A stretch of 64,000 bases of DNA. Source: Strobilurus pachycystidiatus. Taxonomy: Eukaryota; Basidiomycota; Agaricomycetes; Agaricales; Physalacriaceae. The stretch lies in NCBI GenBank assembly GCA_019915135.1, contig JAHLMK010000002.1, forward strand, positions 1,364,001-1,428,000, read 5' to 3'. Below the pieces are notes generated by a model. The model searched no databases, was not told where the DNA came from, and saw only the letters and a program-made list of their open reading frames with translations. Numbering within the stretch: position 1 is the first letter of the stretch; every line of letters starts with the position of its first letter. Both the position numbers and the translations under genes were made by a program. Of this stretch, positions 34,398-43,360 are shown piece by piece.

Positions 34398-35474
34398 CTG
34401 CTCCTGCAGCGTCTGAGCGAGATCTTCCCGTTCCTCGTTGCTGAGACCTTCTACAAGTCCCTTGACGGACTCGCGTCTTTCCGTGCAATTCCTCGCAAAG
34501 TGCCCGGATTTCCCGCAGTTGTAGCATTTTAACGAGGCCGCGCCTCGCGTTCTGTCAATGCTCATGGGTTCGCCTTTTCCTCCGTAGGTGATTCCGGTGA
34601 CTGGGGGATTGTTGATTACTGTCGTAGTACTAGGACGCGGGAAGTTTTTGGAAACAAAGGGGGCAGGGTTCTTGTATCCCTGGGTGGGGGCCGTGCCTCG
34701 ATTAGCGTCGAATCGAGTGGCGAACTTCTTGTACGCGTCGTAGGTCTCGGGGATATTCTCCATTTCGGTGATGCGTTCAACCAGAGAAGAGTCCAGCTGG
34801 TGGCGTAGAAGGGAGATGAGGGCATCGTCGTTGAAACCTGTGTCGGCTTTGTACTCTTCGAAGTCGATGAAGAAGGACTGGGCGTCCTGTCCCTTCTTCT
34901 GTTTCAATTTCTTGATCTCCTCCTGAGCGATTGTCTTCGAGTTGGTCCCTCCGAAGGCTCTTTTCAAGGCGTCCTTGAAGTCCGTATAAGTCAGGTATGG
35001 CTCCTCTCCTTTCTCGTAGAGGGCGGTCTGCGTGCTGGCCCATTTGATAACAGCGGGCCCCTCGGTCATGTACGATAGCGCGGCGAACACTCTGTTGCGC
35101 GCGGTCTCATAGGCTCGAGGTTCGGAGGCGAAGAGGATGTGGAGTTGGGAGAAGAACGGCTCGATGCCGTCCGACTTCCCGCTAAACTTGGCCGGAGTCC
35201 CGAAGCGCGCCTTGGATGCGCGATGTTGCGCGGCTTGCGCCTGTGCTTGGGACGCGGCCAGCTGGACGCCGCTGAGCTCGATGATACGCTGAAGAAGCTG
35301 AGCGTGGAGGTTCGCCACCTCGTGGCTCCTGTTGATTTCGTCCTGCGCGATGGTAGTGATGCGCTGGTTCAGATTGTCGAGGGCCGTCCCTATGCCACTG
35401 AACATGCTATGCAGCTCTCTCTGCTCGTTGGTGGGCTCGGTGGCCGGGGCCATGGGGGCGTCTTCGGTGCTCAT
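34374..35474 (-). CDS. Gag protein of element C
   Basis: 366 aa from ATG 35474. The N-terminal coiled region (MFSGIGTALDNLNQRITTIAQ) is followed by the retrotransposon gag domain (KFSGKSDGIEPFFSQLHILF ... WASTQTALYEKGEEPYLTYTDF) and a single CCHC zinc knuckle CYNCGKSGHFARNC near the C-terminus. The stop is at 34376-34374. It overlaps pol, and a slippery heptamer lies six codons before the stop. Intact. Confidence 0.96.
   Translation of the reverse strand: MSTEDAPMAPATEPTNEQRELHSMFSGIGTALDNLNQRITTIAQDEINRSHEVANLHAQLLQRIIELSGVQLAASQAQAQAAQHRASKARFGTPAKFSGKSDGIEPFFSQLHILFASEPRAYETARNRVFAALSYMTEGPAVIKWASTQTALYEKGEEPYLTYTDFKDALKRAFGGTNSKTIAQEEIKKLKQKKGQDAQSFFIDFEEYKADTGFNDDALISLLRHQLDSSLVERITEMENIPETYDAYKKFATRFDANRGTAPTQGYKNPAPFVSKNFPRPSTTTVINNPPVTGITYGGKGEPMSIDRTRGAASLKCYNCGKSGHFARNCTERRESVKGLVEGLSNEEREDLAQTLQEQGFGAGLE
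34392..34398 (-). promoter_or_regulatory. Probable -1 frameshift heptamer GGGTTTT of element C
   Basis: In the gag frame the codons are CAG GGT TTT, fitting X XXY YYZ (G GGT TTT). Slipping back one base enters the pol frame exactly, and that frame is open from here to the TGA at 33870. No stimulator structure was calculated. Confidence 0.72.
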
Positions 35475-35497
35475 AGTCGTTGGGTCGTCGAAAGGGG

Positions 35498-35507
35498 AGA
35501 GAACCGT
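35498..35507 (-). other. Self-priming PBS of element C
   Basis: Two bases inside the 5' LTR the minus strand reads ACGGTTCTCT. Its exact complement AGAGAACCGT is in the LTR at 35616-35607, 35 nt after the start of the TATA box. Confidence 0.72.
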
Positions 35508-35509
35508 AT

Positions 35510-35928
35510 TGTCAGCGTCGGGCCTATTCGTCTATAGCGAGGGCGCACGAGGCAACGACTGGAGAGCGGTGTAAAGGGTGGTGTATTGAATCCCGGGGGA
35601 AAGACAACGGTTCTCTGAAGAACTACTCTACTGACTACCGACTCTTTTATACAGTTCCCGACGCCCGACGCCCGATGGGCGCGGGTGCGCCCCTCTGACT
35701 CATTCCCGAGTCATCGCACGAGTCATCGCGCCATCCCGCCCGTGATTGGTCGGGAGCGCGCCCTATCCCGCCCGATCCCGCTTTCCCGTCGGCCGAGCTC
35801 CGCCACCATGTGCTACCGTCCGACGGCCGTCGGATAGATCCCGACGATGGGCGCGATACCGTTGCTCCCGCCCGCGTAGGCGTCGCCTTTGATCGGCTAG
35901 GCGTCTGTGGCGCAGTCAAGTCATGACA
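35510..35928 (-). repeat. 5' LTR of element C (419 bp)
   Basis: TGTCA...TGACA ends. Differs from the 3' LTR at four CpG positions only; the one change on this copy is T at 35890. Confidence 0.96.
35644..35651 (-). promoter_or_regulatory. TATA box in the 5' LTR of element C
   Basis: TATAAAAG on the minus strand. Transcription starting about 30-35 nt downstream would put AGAGAACCGT at the RNA 5' end, as self-priming needs. The same box is in the 3' LTR and in LTR C2. Confidence 0.65.
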
Positions 35929-38005
35929 GGGCTCCCCCCATGCCCTCCCTCGGTAACTCCAATATTGCCCCCCACTCCTCGAACGGAGGATCCCAATGCG
36001 CCACATCTCGGACCGGGTCCGATGAGCCGCGCGACACCAGGAGACGGGGTCTCCTAGGTGTTCACTCTCTGGGCGATACGGAGGGGCATTCGTTGAGGAC
36101 CTCCGCGATCTCTCCCAAGCGACCGGACGGATGCGTTCCGGAGATATGTGTGTTGTGCCCGCAGGAAAGCCACGGTTGGAGCGTAGAGACGCGCCATCGT
36201 GTCCTTGTCGCGGCGGGATCAGGTCGTAACACTCTGGACCGCAGGAGAAGGTTGTAGAACCATGAAGAAGGTCCCAGAAGGTTCAGGACGCCTCCAGAAC
36301 GTCATTCCGCCGCATTGGGCGCTCTGACTCACTCAGGAGTCGCTGAAGCATGCGGAGCAGCGGGATCCCGCCCTTTACCCGCTCTGACTCATTCAGGAGT
36401 CTCTGGAGTCATCCCAGGAATTTCTTGGCAACCTATGACTCAAGCCAAGTCTATACTTAGGCGCATGAGCGCATGCTCCCGCCATTCCCGCCCTCCCGAC
36501 CAATGGCAACCTGCCGATCGGGCGCCCTGCCCCTTGAAACAGTGGATTAAGTGTCTTCCATCGCATCCGACACAGTGGGAGTTCTGACTCAGTCAGTAAC
36601 CAATTTGGGACACTAGAATGGTATATAAGTCGAAGTACATTCACCTATGTACTTCAGAGCTGGACATTATTGCATCTGCGCTATTATACATTCCTTTGCA
36701 GTACCTTTTGGCATCTTGCCTCTGCTATTGGGAAATTACTCTCTAAGGGGCCATCTCTCATTGTATGCTTCACTCTTTGCTGAATCATACTCTTACTCGT
36801 CATTCTCTCCTCTTTCTCCATTGTCCCTTTGCCACAGGATTGTCCTTGCGTCACTGAGTACGCCGTCGACATGCCATGCAACTGGACGCTTGCTCTCATT
36901 GATGGTATCCCGTGGGGATCTCTGTTGAGTGGGTCAGGGATGAATATGGATGGATCTCTCGGACACTGGCTGTATACTTGCTCTCATCGAGGACGAGGCA
37001 ATGGTGCAGCCACTGTTGGATTGCTGTCTACGCATCGAGGGTGCTAGACATTGATCCCCGCTTGTATAGCACTGCCCCAATGGAGTGTAATGAGTGGCGC
37101 AGGTGAATAGGATCCACAACAACACTATGGGTTTACCGTTGAGCAAAACAACGGCTAGACAATCTGAACAGGAGTCTCGCTAGGCAGAGTGCCTAAGAGA
37201 TCTCCTGGCCTCCACCCCGAGGACGGCTTTGGGACATGGGATTCACATATGGAGGTGTGCAGTTGCTGTGTGGCGCTGTATGAGCTTGAGCACGTGAGAG
37301 TGCGGGCTCAGGTCCTAACATTACGGCTGGTTGGTCGGTGCTTTGTGTCCTTCTCTCTAGACAAAAAAACTGACACGTTACCCCCCTTCTTAGGAATAGC
37401 ACTTTGCCTCATGTTACCGGAGTCAGTGGTGCAACTTACAATGGTGTTCTCACCATCCAGAAGGGCCGCAAAGAAGTGGAAGCGACTCTCAATACTGGTT
37501 TGGCGTATTTCCTCCCGTGAGGAATATGTCCTCGGCGGGGTTTTAGTTCCATCGCGGCTCACTGTCTCTACAAATTCTTCATGTAACATCTCCGTTGCGT
37601 AGCGTCTTTGCGTAGTTTAGTAGTGTGTTTGTTGCGTATCGTTGTCCGATGTAGTATAGTCAATCTTCTTATGGTAGTTGTAGTAGCACTACGCCGTTGT
37701 TCTCCCGCCGCAAGGAATGATATTTGTTTTGTTTCAATCGGGCTGAAAATGGACGCGATACAATTCGCGTTTGAGAAGGATGGGTTCTCGTAATTGTGCA
37801 ACTACGCCACTGTCAAGGTGATTTTGATGTTTCTTCTTCCTTGGTCCATTTCCGTTCTCTCAAAGTCTGGGCCGTATTTGCGTTGACTGTTGTATAAATA
37901 ACTCTATTCGCTTCAATCGTCGTCTTTCTATTTGCTTTAATCGTCGTCTTAAAATTACACTGTCTCCAGTCTGTGTCGCTTCATTCAAATTCACGGCACG
38001 GCACC

Positions 38006-39402
38006 ATGAACGCTCCAATTAATACCCCGGTTGATACACACATAGATTTGATCAAAGGTATTGTTTGTTTCTCTTTTCCATTGCCTTTTTGAGATGCTCA
38101 TGCTCCTCAGGCGAGCGTCTCATTGCTGCAGATGAGTTAGATAGATTCCTGCAGAAACTACTGTTTCCGGAGCGTGCGTTGGACTTTCCGGGGACCCTTC
38201 TTCCTTGACTAACGTGCTCCGCAGACAAGAACAGGGACAGGGTCGTGCATCAGAGAACGGCGGACAAATGCCTGTACTGCTTTGACTATTACGGCGGTCT
38301 GTACAATGAACTGGTTGATGAGATAAAGGAGAGGTTAGCGAGGACAAACCTGGTTGTCATGACTCGGTCGTGGACCTGTCACGAGATCGCGCACGAACTA
38401 TAGATTGGGTGCGCCACATAGGAGAAGAGCTTATCCCGAAGAACATGTCGCGCCATCACGGGAGTTGCCGATGGGATGCGATCAGATCCCTACGCGCCTC
38501 GCCGCGCCTCGCTAGCCGGACCAACGTCATATCCGTCGGCCGTCCCCCCGATTCCCGCCACTCCGTACGAACGACGCCCCATTAGGTCGAGGAATGACTC
38601 AATGATCGCTATCTTCTGATCAGTCCCGTATGGCATGGGCAACGGCCCGCCCCATCCCGCCCTATCCCGCTTCATCCCGCCTTATCCCGCCCATCGTCCA
38701 ATCAGCGGTGCTCGATCTAGCGCGCCTTCCTTGCTCGATCAAAGGTACCATGCGCTACCGCAGCACATCGCTCCCGACGTGTCGGGAGCGCTCCCGACGG
38801 AACCTTCGAGAATAAGAGTTACTCATCAAAGAGGTCGACGTATAAATACAGACGCTCTTTGTAGTAGATAGCCAGACTTCGTCCTTATCAAGTTTCCTTC
38901 CGCATTCTCTTGCCGGATACTCTGACTCCCTCTGAGCAAGGGCTCCCCCCCATGCCCTCCCTCGGTAACTCCAGTATCGCCCCCCACTCCTCAAACGAAG
39001 GATCCCAATGCGCCACATCTCGGACCGGGTCCGATGAAACGCGCGGCACCAGGAGACGGGGTCTCCTGGGTGTTCACTCTCTGGGCGATACGGAGGAGCA
39101 TCCGTCGAGGTTCCCCGCGATCCCTCCCAAGCGACCGGACGGATGCGCCCCGGAGATATGCGTGTTGTGCCCGCAGGAAAGCCACGGTTGGAGCGTAGAG
39201 ACGCACCATCGTGAGCGAGTCCTTGTCACGGCGGGACCAGGTCGTAACACTGGTGCGCCTGGGAACTGCCGCTGCGTCGAACGATGAAGATATTGACATG
39301 GACAAACATGAGGCGGATTTGGATGGGAGTTTGGGCGAGGGAGAAGAGGCCGAAGGAGGAGAAGCTGCGTGTCGCGCAACATGGGTTAAGTCGGATTTGT
39401 AA
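38006..39402 (+). pseudogene. Small uncharacterised gene split by solo LTR D2
   Basis: Exons 38006-38057, 38111-38173, 38225-38354 and, after the LTR, 39255-39402; introns have GT-AG ends and a CTAAC-type branch point. The phases agree, and the frame across the insertion is restored if LTR and one CTGGT copy are removed, giving about 130 aa. The start MNAPINTPVDTH is followed by a charged helical middle (LYNELVDEIKERL) and an acidic/Gly-rich tail (DIDMDKHEADLD). No known family recognised. The LTR adds stops, so the present gene is broken. Confidence 0.6.
38355..39249 (+). repeat. Solo LTR D2 (895 bp)
   Basis: TGTCATGACTCGG...GGTCGTAACA, with duplication CTGGT at 38350-38354 and 39250-39254. 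It is the uninterrupted counterpart of D1 and carries a TATAAATA box near 38840. Confidence 0.95.
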
Positions 39403-39757
39403 ATTTGCCAATGCCGTTGACTGTCAGTGGGCATAATAAGACATGGGTGTGTGCTCGAGATTCAGGTCTCAAGATCATTCCAGATCAAGTCCAGTAGTAG
39501 CGCGGACACGAGTTTCCAGACAGGTATACGAGTCGGATTCAGAAGAGGAGGCTCGGACAGTCATAAGACCTTGAGCCGGGTACTGTTACAGGAGCTACCT
39601 CCCATGTCTTTCAGCCCCCGTAACTCTGAAGGTGAAAAGTTGTACGAGCCAGAATCGTCAGACAATCCCTCTATCTCAATCGAGGCTGAGAAGCGGCGTC
39701 CGGAGGCGAGCGAGAGTATTTGTAAATTCGCAAACGCCGTGGAGCGTCAGTGCGCAT

Positions 39758-39885
39758 TGTTATAGACATGCGGAACAGTCTATAACACATGGTATATATA
39801 GCCCCAACCACACTAAATGACAAGTCGTCATAGTAGCCTTTTGGCTCAGTGGTTATTGTGTCAGTGGTTGGGCACAATTATTACA
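39758..39885 (+). repeat. 5' LTR of the TRIM (128 bp)
   Basis: TGTTATAGAC...ATTATTACA. Contains a TATATATA box and, near its 3' end, a pol III A-box-like TGGCTCAGTGG (39842-39852). Confidence 0.95.
39793..39800 (+). promoter_or_regulatory. TATA box of the TRIM LTR
   Basis: TATATATA, 29 nt before AAGTCGTCATA (39822-39832), the site complementary to the PBS. Confidence 0.65.
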
Positions 39886-39886
39886 G

Positions 39887-39897
39887 TATGACGACTT
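39887..39897 (+). other. Self-priming PBS of the TRIM
   Basis: TATGACGACTT, one base after the 5' LTR, is the exact 11-nt reverse complement of LTR positions 39822-39832. Confidence 0.78.
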
Positions 39898-40087
39898 CAA
39901 CAGGTCACCGGTTCGATCTGGCTCATGGGCAAATTTCCATACTTTGTCCATGACTCCTCAGAATCGACTGACTTGCAGGGTTGCGTCCCTGGGGGCTTTG
40001 CTATAGAACCCTTGTGATCAGTGGCTGTGCTGCTGGGCCCTGTCCCAACTCAGGCTCCATTGGTTCAGTGCCTAAAGGAGGAGGTAC

Positions 40088-40215
40088 TGTTATAGACATG
40101 CGGAACAGTCTATAACACATGGTATATATAGCCCCAACCACACTAAATGACAAGTCGTCATAGTAGCCTTTTGGCTCAGTGGTTATTGTGTCAGTGGTTG
40201 GGCACAATTATTACA
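40088..40215 (+). repeat. 3' LTR of the TRIM (128 bp)
   Basis: Identical to the 5' LTR at every base, so the insertion is recent compared with the other elements here. Confidence 0.95.
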
Positions 40216-40489
40216 CGCATAAGATAGATAAATAGAACACGATCGTGTGCCCAGATTTAGGTGTCAAGATTATGATTTATCACAAATTGAGGTGAACTAC
40301 AATTGACTATTGGCCATCGCGCTATCAACAGTCTAAGTCTCAGTGATGCACTACCAACTCCCTCAACTGATTGATGAAATCATAGAGCTCCGCGGAGTGG
40401 GCCTCCAAAGGCAAAGCCAGAGTCAGTAACCCCGCGACACGAGTTTCCAAGCGGGTAACAACTAAGAAGTCATCAGCGAGAGGCGACGA

Positions 40490-40935
40490 TCAGGAACAGC
40501 ACCACGTATTAACGGCAAAAAGCCGGAGATTCAACATGTCATTCAAGTTCATTTGAACGAAAGCGGTGCGGAAATCCGGCTTGTCGATACTGGTGAGCCA
40601 GTCGTCGACCTCATTGTCGAGTTCTCCAACCTCCATAGTACGAGGCACAATATCGTCAGGGTTGTCAGGTGTAACCTCTAAAATGTATGACATCAGTAAT
40701 AATTATGGGCAACCCCGGGTACAAATGGCATACCTGGCTTCTACTTCAGATATGTGTTACGCACAACGTTATGCAGCCGTTGCACGGCCTCATAACTCTC
40801 CGCTCTGGCTTCCTCACGAACTGGCTGGATATTAAGGTAGTCGCTCATAGTGGCAGGCAAGCTAAGTTTCGCAGCCAAGGTAAGAACGGACAGAGGCACA
40901 AACTGTGCCTCAATATACTGTAGTGTTTTGACCAT
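40490..40935 (-). pseudogene. Uncharacterised minus-strand gene with TAG stop
   Basis: Exon 1 (40935-40731) encodes YLNIQPVREEARAESYEAVQ and ...RNTYLK, then TAG, then K-P before an intron (GTATGC...TTTTAG). Exon 2 (to 40490) encodes VTPDNPDDIVPRTMEVGELD ... DDWLTSIDKPDF and ends TGA. The exons join in one frame apart from the TAG, which would be CAG (Gln) after one C-to-T change. No family recognised. Confidence 0.45.
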
Positions 40936-41166
40936 AGGTTCGCGGCATGTGACGCGATATGCTGCGAACTTACAGCGAACAGGTTCGTGAGCCCTTAAAT
41001 TGCCTTATTTGGATGGTCCCGCCGCAGGCGGGACCTGAAATTACCACTTTTGGCCGCTTGTGCCTGATTGAGAGGCACCGTGACGCGATATGCAATATGT
41101 ATAGGTTCAGTTCACAGAGCTGCGTGACTCAATATGCAAATATGCGGTCGAAACACTACAGTATAG

Positions 41167-41622
41167 TAGACATGATCACGAGTGTCTATTTGGATGTATC
41201 CGACATCTGAACCACAAATATGTGCACCTCAAATCCAGATATTCGTATTCGGATGGATATCCGACATTGCATCTGAGATAATTGTCCAATATCCGAATAT
41301 TTGTGAATATTCATCCAAATATATTTGAATATATCTGAATATCTATGAGTATTGGCATAATATTGCATCATACCTATTATGAAGTTGTGATATTACACTG
41401 TGTATAAATGTCAATTAGAGTCACATAGCTAACACAGAACACTCATGTACTACAGCTCATACTATCATGTCTCGGATGTCTGCTCAGAAAGTGGACATTC
41501 GACATCCGAGAGGTATCTGATATCCGAGAGGTATCCAACATTCGACATCCAAATATCTTCGGATGTCGGATACGAATATAATTGAAATATCCAAAAATAT
41601 CCGACATTCGTGCTCATGTCTA
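41167..41622 (+). repeat. hAT-type MITE, family H2 (456 bp)
   Basis: Inverted ends TAGACATGATCACGA / TAGACATGAGCACGA. AT-rich interior with repeated ATATCCGAATAT and ATCCGACAT motifs. The 8-bp flanks CAGTATAG and ATATATAG agree at 6 of 8 positions. Confidence 0.75.
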
Positions 41623-41630
41623 ATATATAG

Positions 41631-42257
41631 TAGGGTTTGAAAGTTTAGTTGTCAAAACTGCAACTAAACCAAAAAAAAACCTAAATTGAGTCCACAATTT
41701 AGCTTCTAAAGGTGTTTTTAAAAGAACTGAAGACCAGTCTCAGTTTACAGTTCTTTCATATCACTATGTTAACCCACAACCGTGAAAAGACTGGTTAAAC
41801 CAGTTAAACCGCTCGACAGTTTAATCGGTTTTGAACTAGTTTAAACCAGTCTTTTTCCTTAGAAATTGAACCTGGGAAGCTCTGACCACCAAAAATGTCA
41901 GAGAATCTTCCGAGGGCTCTGAAATACATAAGGATCACGTCCGTTTGGCGCAGTGATTAATGTCCTTGCTACATGTCTTGTAGAAATAGCTCAGAATGGC
42001 CTGGGTTCAATTCTTGGGTGGTTCATTTTGCAGCTGGGTAATGATAAAATCAGTTTTGAACCGGTTCAAACCAATTTAACCGCTCAGACAGTTAAACCAG
42101 TTCAACTGGTTGCTTAAACTGTCTTAAAACCGGTCTTTTGAGCAACTGCAGTTCAGTTGTGAGTTGCTTGAAAAACTGTAAGACCAGTTTACAGTTCAGT
42201 TGTGGTTTTCTGAAAATCTTGGGAAAAAACCCAATTGAACTGAACTTTCAAACCCTA
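41631..42257 (+). repeat. hAT-type MITE, family H3, copy 1 (627 bp)
   Basis: Ends TAGGGTTTGAAAGTTTAG and CTTTCAAACCCTA. The flanks ATATATAG (41623-41630) and TTATATAG (42258-42265) form a 7/8 duplication. The interior has many AAACCAGTT/AACTGGTT-type repeats and a tRNA-like piece at about 41944-42022 (A box TGGCGCAGTGA, B box GGTTCAATTC). A second copy lies at 46258-46879. After it, 42266-42625 shows no feature. Confidence 0.88.
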
Positions 42258-42625
42258 TTATATAGTACGCCGGCTTTAGCCAGTTGGCTATTTAGTTGAA
42301 TTCCTGACTTAATCGCGAGATAATTGATCGAAGGTGGCATCGTCACTTGATCCCCACCCTCAAGTTCTTGATATGTTTTTTCTCACGTTTACATATTGTC
42401 TGCGCCATTGCTAACTATTCGATTTCAAGACATTGAAGCTACACTATGCGCTGGACTTCAGACAATTGCCTCAGCGGGGGGGAAATGTATATCAAAGTCA
42501 TCCACCAGCTCATGCAGAACGTCGATGCAAACCAACATGACATTCATTTGCCCGTCACGCCCCATAGGAGGACCTTCTTCATTCCAATGCTGCACGAGCT
42601 TGTTAATGAGAATCTTGACTATTGT

Positions 42626-43077
42626 CTAGTAATAAACTTCATCAGCGACGGTTGACGACTCGACCAATGACAAGAACAATCGCACCTTCTTGCGGTGCCT
42701 CTCATGCATGTGCCGCTCCGCTGATGAAAACCCTTTGAAATTCTTTGGGAACCGTTGAAGCCACTCCTTATAATAGATGCGGAGCGTGCGCTTCAGGCGA
42801 AATTTAACCAGGGCCGCCTCGAAAGCCGGAAAGAAACGGTCAATATCTGCATACATTCCAGGTGTCGTGGGGAACCAAATGTTGTAGATATAGGTGGTGA
42901 AGAAGGAGGGATACTGAGGAAACTTCCATTCGTAATTTCTGGATGTGCGAGGTAAGTGTTCACGGCCAAAAACATAACAAAGTCGGCTCACGGTTGGTTG
43001 AGAATAGCTCGGCGGAAAGCAACCTCAGCCTCGCGCTGGTCTATGGTCATGTACGAGCGCCACTTGGGTACGGACAT
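42626..43077 (-). CDS. Uncharacterised small gene P1, two exons
   Basis: Exons 43077-42992 and 42938-42626, with a GT-AG phase-2 intron; about 132 aa. The first exon reads MSVPKWRSYMTIDQREAEV. The second has the motif YPSFFTTYIYNIWFPTT, then RFFPAFEAALVKFRL and EWLQRFPKNF, then a basic segment HMHERHRKKVRLFLSL. The same exon layout, intron phase and pattern are found in P2 (53981-54504), so the two are paralogs. No known family recognised. Frame intact. A CACTA-type MITE sits 7 bp before the ATG and may have replaced the promoter. Confidence 0.7.
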
Positions 43078-43084
43078 GGTGGTT

Positions 43085-43357
43085 CACTGCATGAAACATA
43101 CCCTATTCACGCCGGAAATATAGTGAAAAAATGTCAAGTTTATTTAGCATTTTCTTGCTTTGAGAATGATAAAATCATTATGAAATTGAGTGAAAATATG
43201 ATGAATACATCTGATTATAGTAAGATATAGCATATATTTACTATATTTTCATGTATCTTTACAATACTTTCATCATTTTTGAGGTGAAAATATGCTAAAG
43301 AAATTTTACATTTTTTCACCATATTTCAGTAGTAAATATGATATGTTTCATGCAGTG
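43085..43357. repeat. CACTA-type MITE (273 bp)
   Basis: Perfect 16-bp inverted ends CACTGCATGAAACATA and the 3-bp duplication GTT (43082-43084, 43358-43360). No ORF. The CACTG end and 3-bp duplication point to the CACTA/EnSpm group. Confidence 0.88.
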
Positions 43358-43360
43358 GTT

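Larger units (their letters stand above)
29945..35928 (-). mobile_element. Complete Ty3/gypsy chromovirus C, 5,984 bp
   Basis: Two 419-bp LTRs (four differences), target-site duplication GGGCT at 29940-29944 and 35929-35933, self-priming PBS, gag, and protease-RT-RNase H-integrase-chromodomain pol joined by a probable -1 frameshift. One TGA interrupts pol. It is inserted in solo LTR D1. The same family left solo LTR C2 elsewhere in the window. Confidence 0.97.
29370..36231 (+). repeat. Solo LTR D1 (873 bp without insert), interrupted by element C
   Basis: Begins TGTCATGACTCGG and ends GGTCGTAACA, with the duplication CTCTG at 29365-29369 and 36232-36236. Its sequence matches solo LTR D2 at 38355-39249. 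Split at 29944/35929 by element C. A TATA box and the 11-mer GACTTCGTCCT shared with LTR G lie in the left part. Confidence 0.93.
28903..37376. mobile_element. Insertion E (unclassified), host of D1 and C
   Basis: Flanked by GTTAC on both sides (28898-28902, 37377-37381); the ends are GTGTCA and TGACAC. Without D1 and C it is about 1.6 kb. It has a TATATAAG box near 36615 and no ORF of note. It could be a solo LTR (TGTCA...TGACA one base further in) or a non-autonomous element. The boundaries are supported by the host gene frame closing precisely. Confidence 0.65.
28115..37520 (+). pseudogene. Viroplasmin/RNase H1 N-terminal-like gene, interrupted by element E
   Basis: Exons with consistent phases: ...28327, 28387-28437, 28494-28736, 28793-28902, then resumed at 37382-37520. 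The protein has an alanine/leucine-rich start (DLAQRLLAVSLAPDQ), a Pro/Val/Ala/Gln repeat region of about 80 residues, the block NFNYEVPAPGTPGP, and a small domain with YAVTCGRGVVGV and HVTGVSGATYNG. This YxVxxGRxxGV...VxGVSGAxY pattern is that of the caulimovirus viroplasmin / RNase H1 N-terminal domain found in many Agaricomycete genes. The frame closes exactly if element E and one GTTAC copy are removed. A one-base frameshift (extra T near 28863) and an unclear first exon (ATG 28115 is a candidate) suggest decay. Confidence 0.65.
39758..40215 (+). mobile_element. TRIM (miniature LTR retrotransposon), 458 bp
   Basis: Two identical 128-bp LTRs flank 202 bp of non-coding internal sequence. 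CGCAT is duplicated at 39753-39757 and 40216-40220. A self-priming PBS follows the 5' LTR, and a polypurine tract AAAGGAGGAGG (40074-40084) precedes the 3' LTR. It has no ORF and must use proteins from another element, probably a self-priming chromovirus. Confidence 0.95.
39398..40290 (+). repeat. Diverged tandem duplication around the TRIM
   Basis: The stretch after the small gene (39398-39520: TTTGTAAATTTGCCAATGCC..., a GTGTGC...GATT-AGGT-TCAAGAT run, and GACACGAGTTTCCA) recurs diverged at 39719-39757 plus 40221-40465. The TRIM sits inside the second copy. Confidence 0.5.

Noticed and set aside
28933..37040. Alternative boundaries TGTCT...AGACA for element E
   Set aside because: Flanks TCACT and TTGAT do not match, whereas 28903-37376 has GTTAC on both sides and restores the host frame.
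39838..39935. Functional tRNA gene at the TRIM LTR edge
   Set aside because: A and B boxes are present, but the LTR boundary falls inside the module and no full cloverleaf forms. Kept as a tRNA-like module only.
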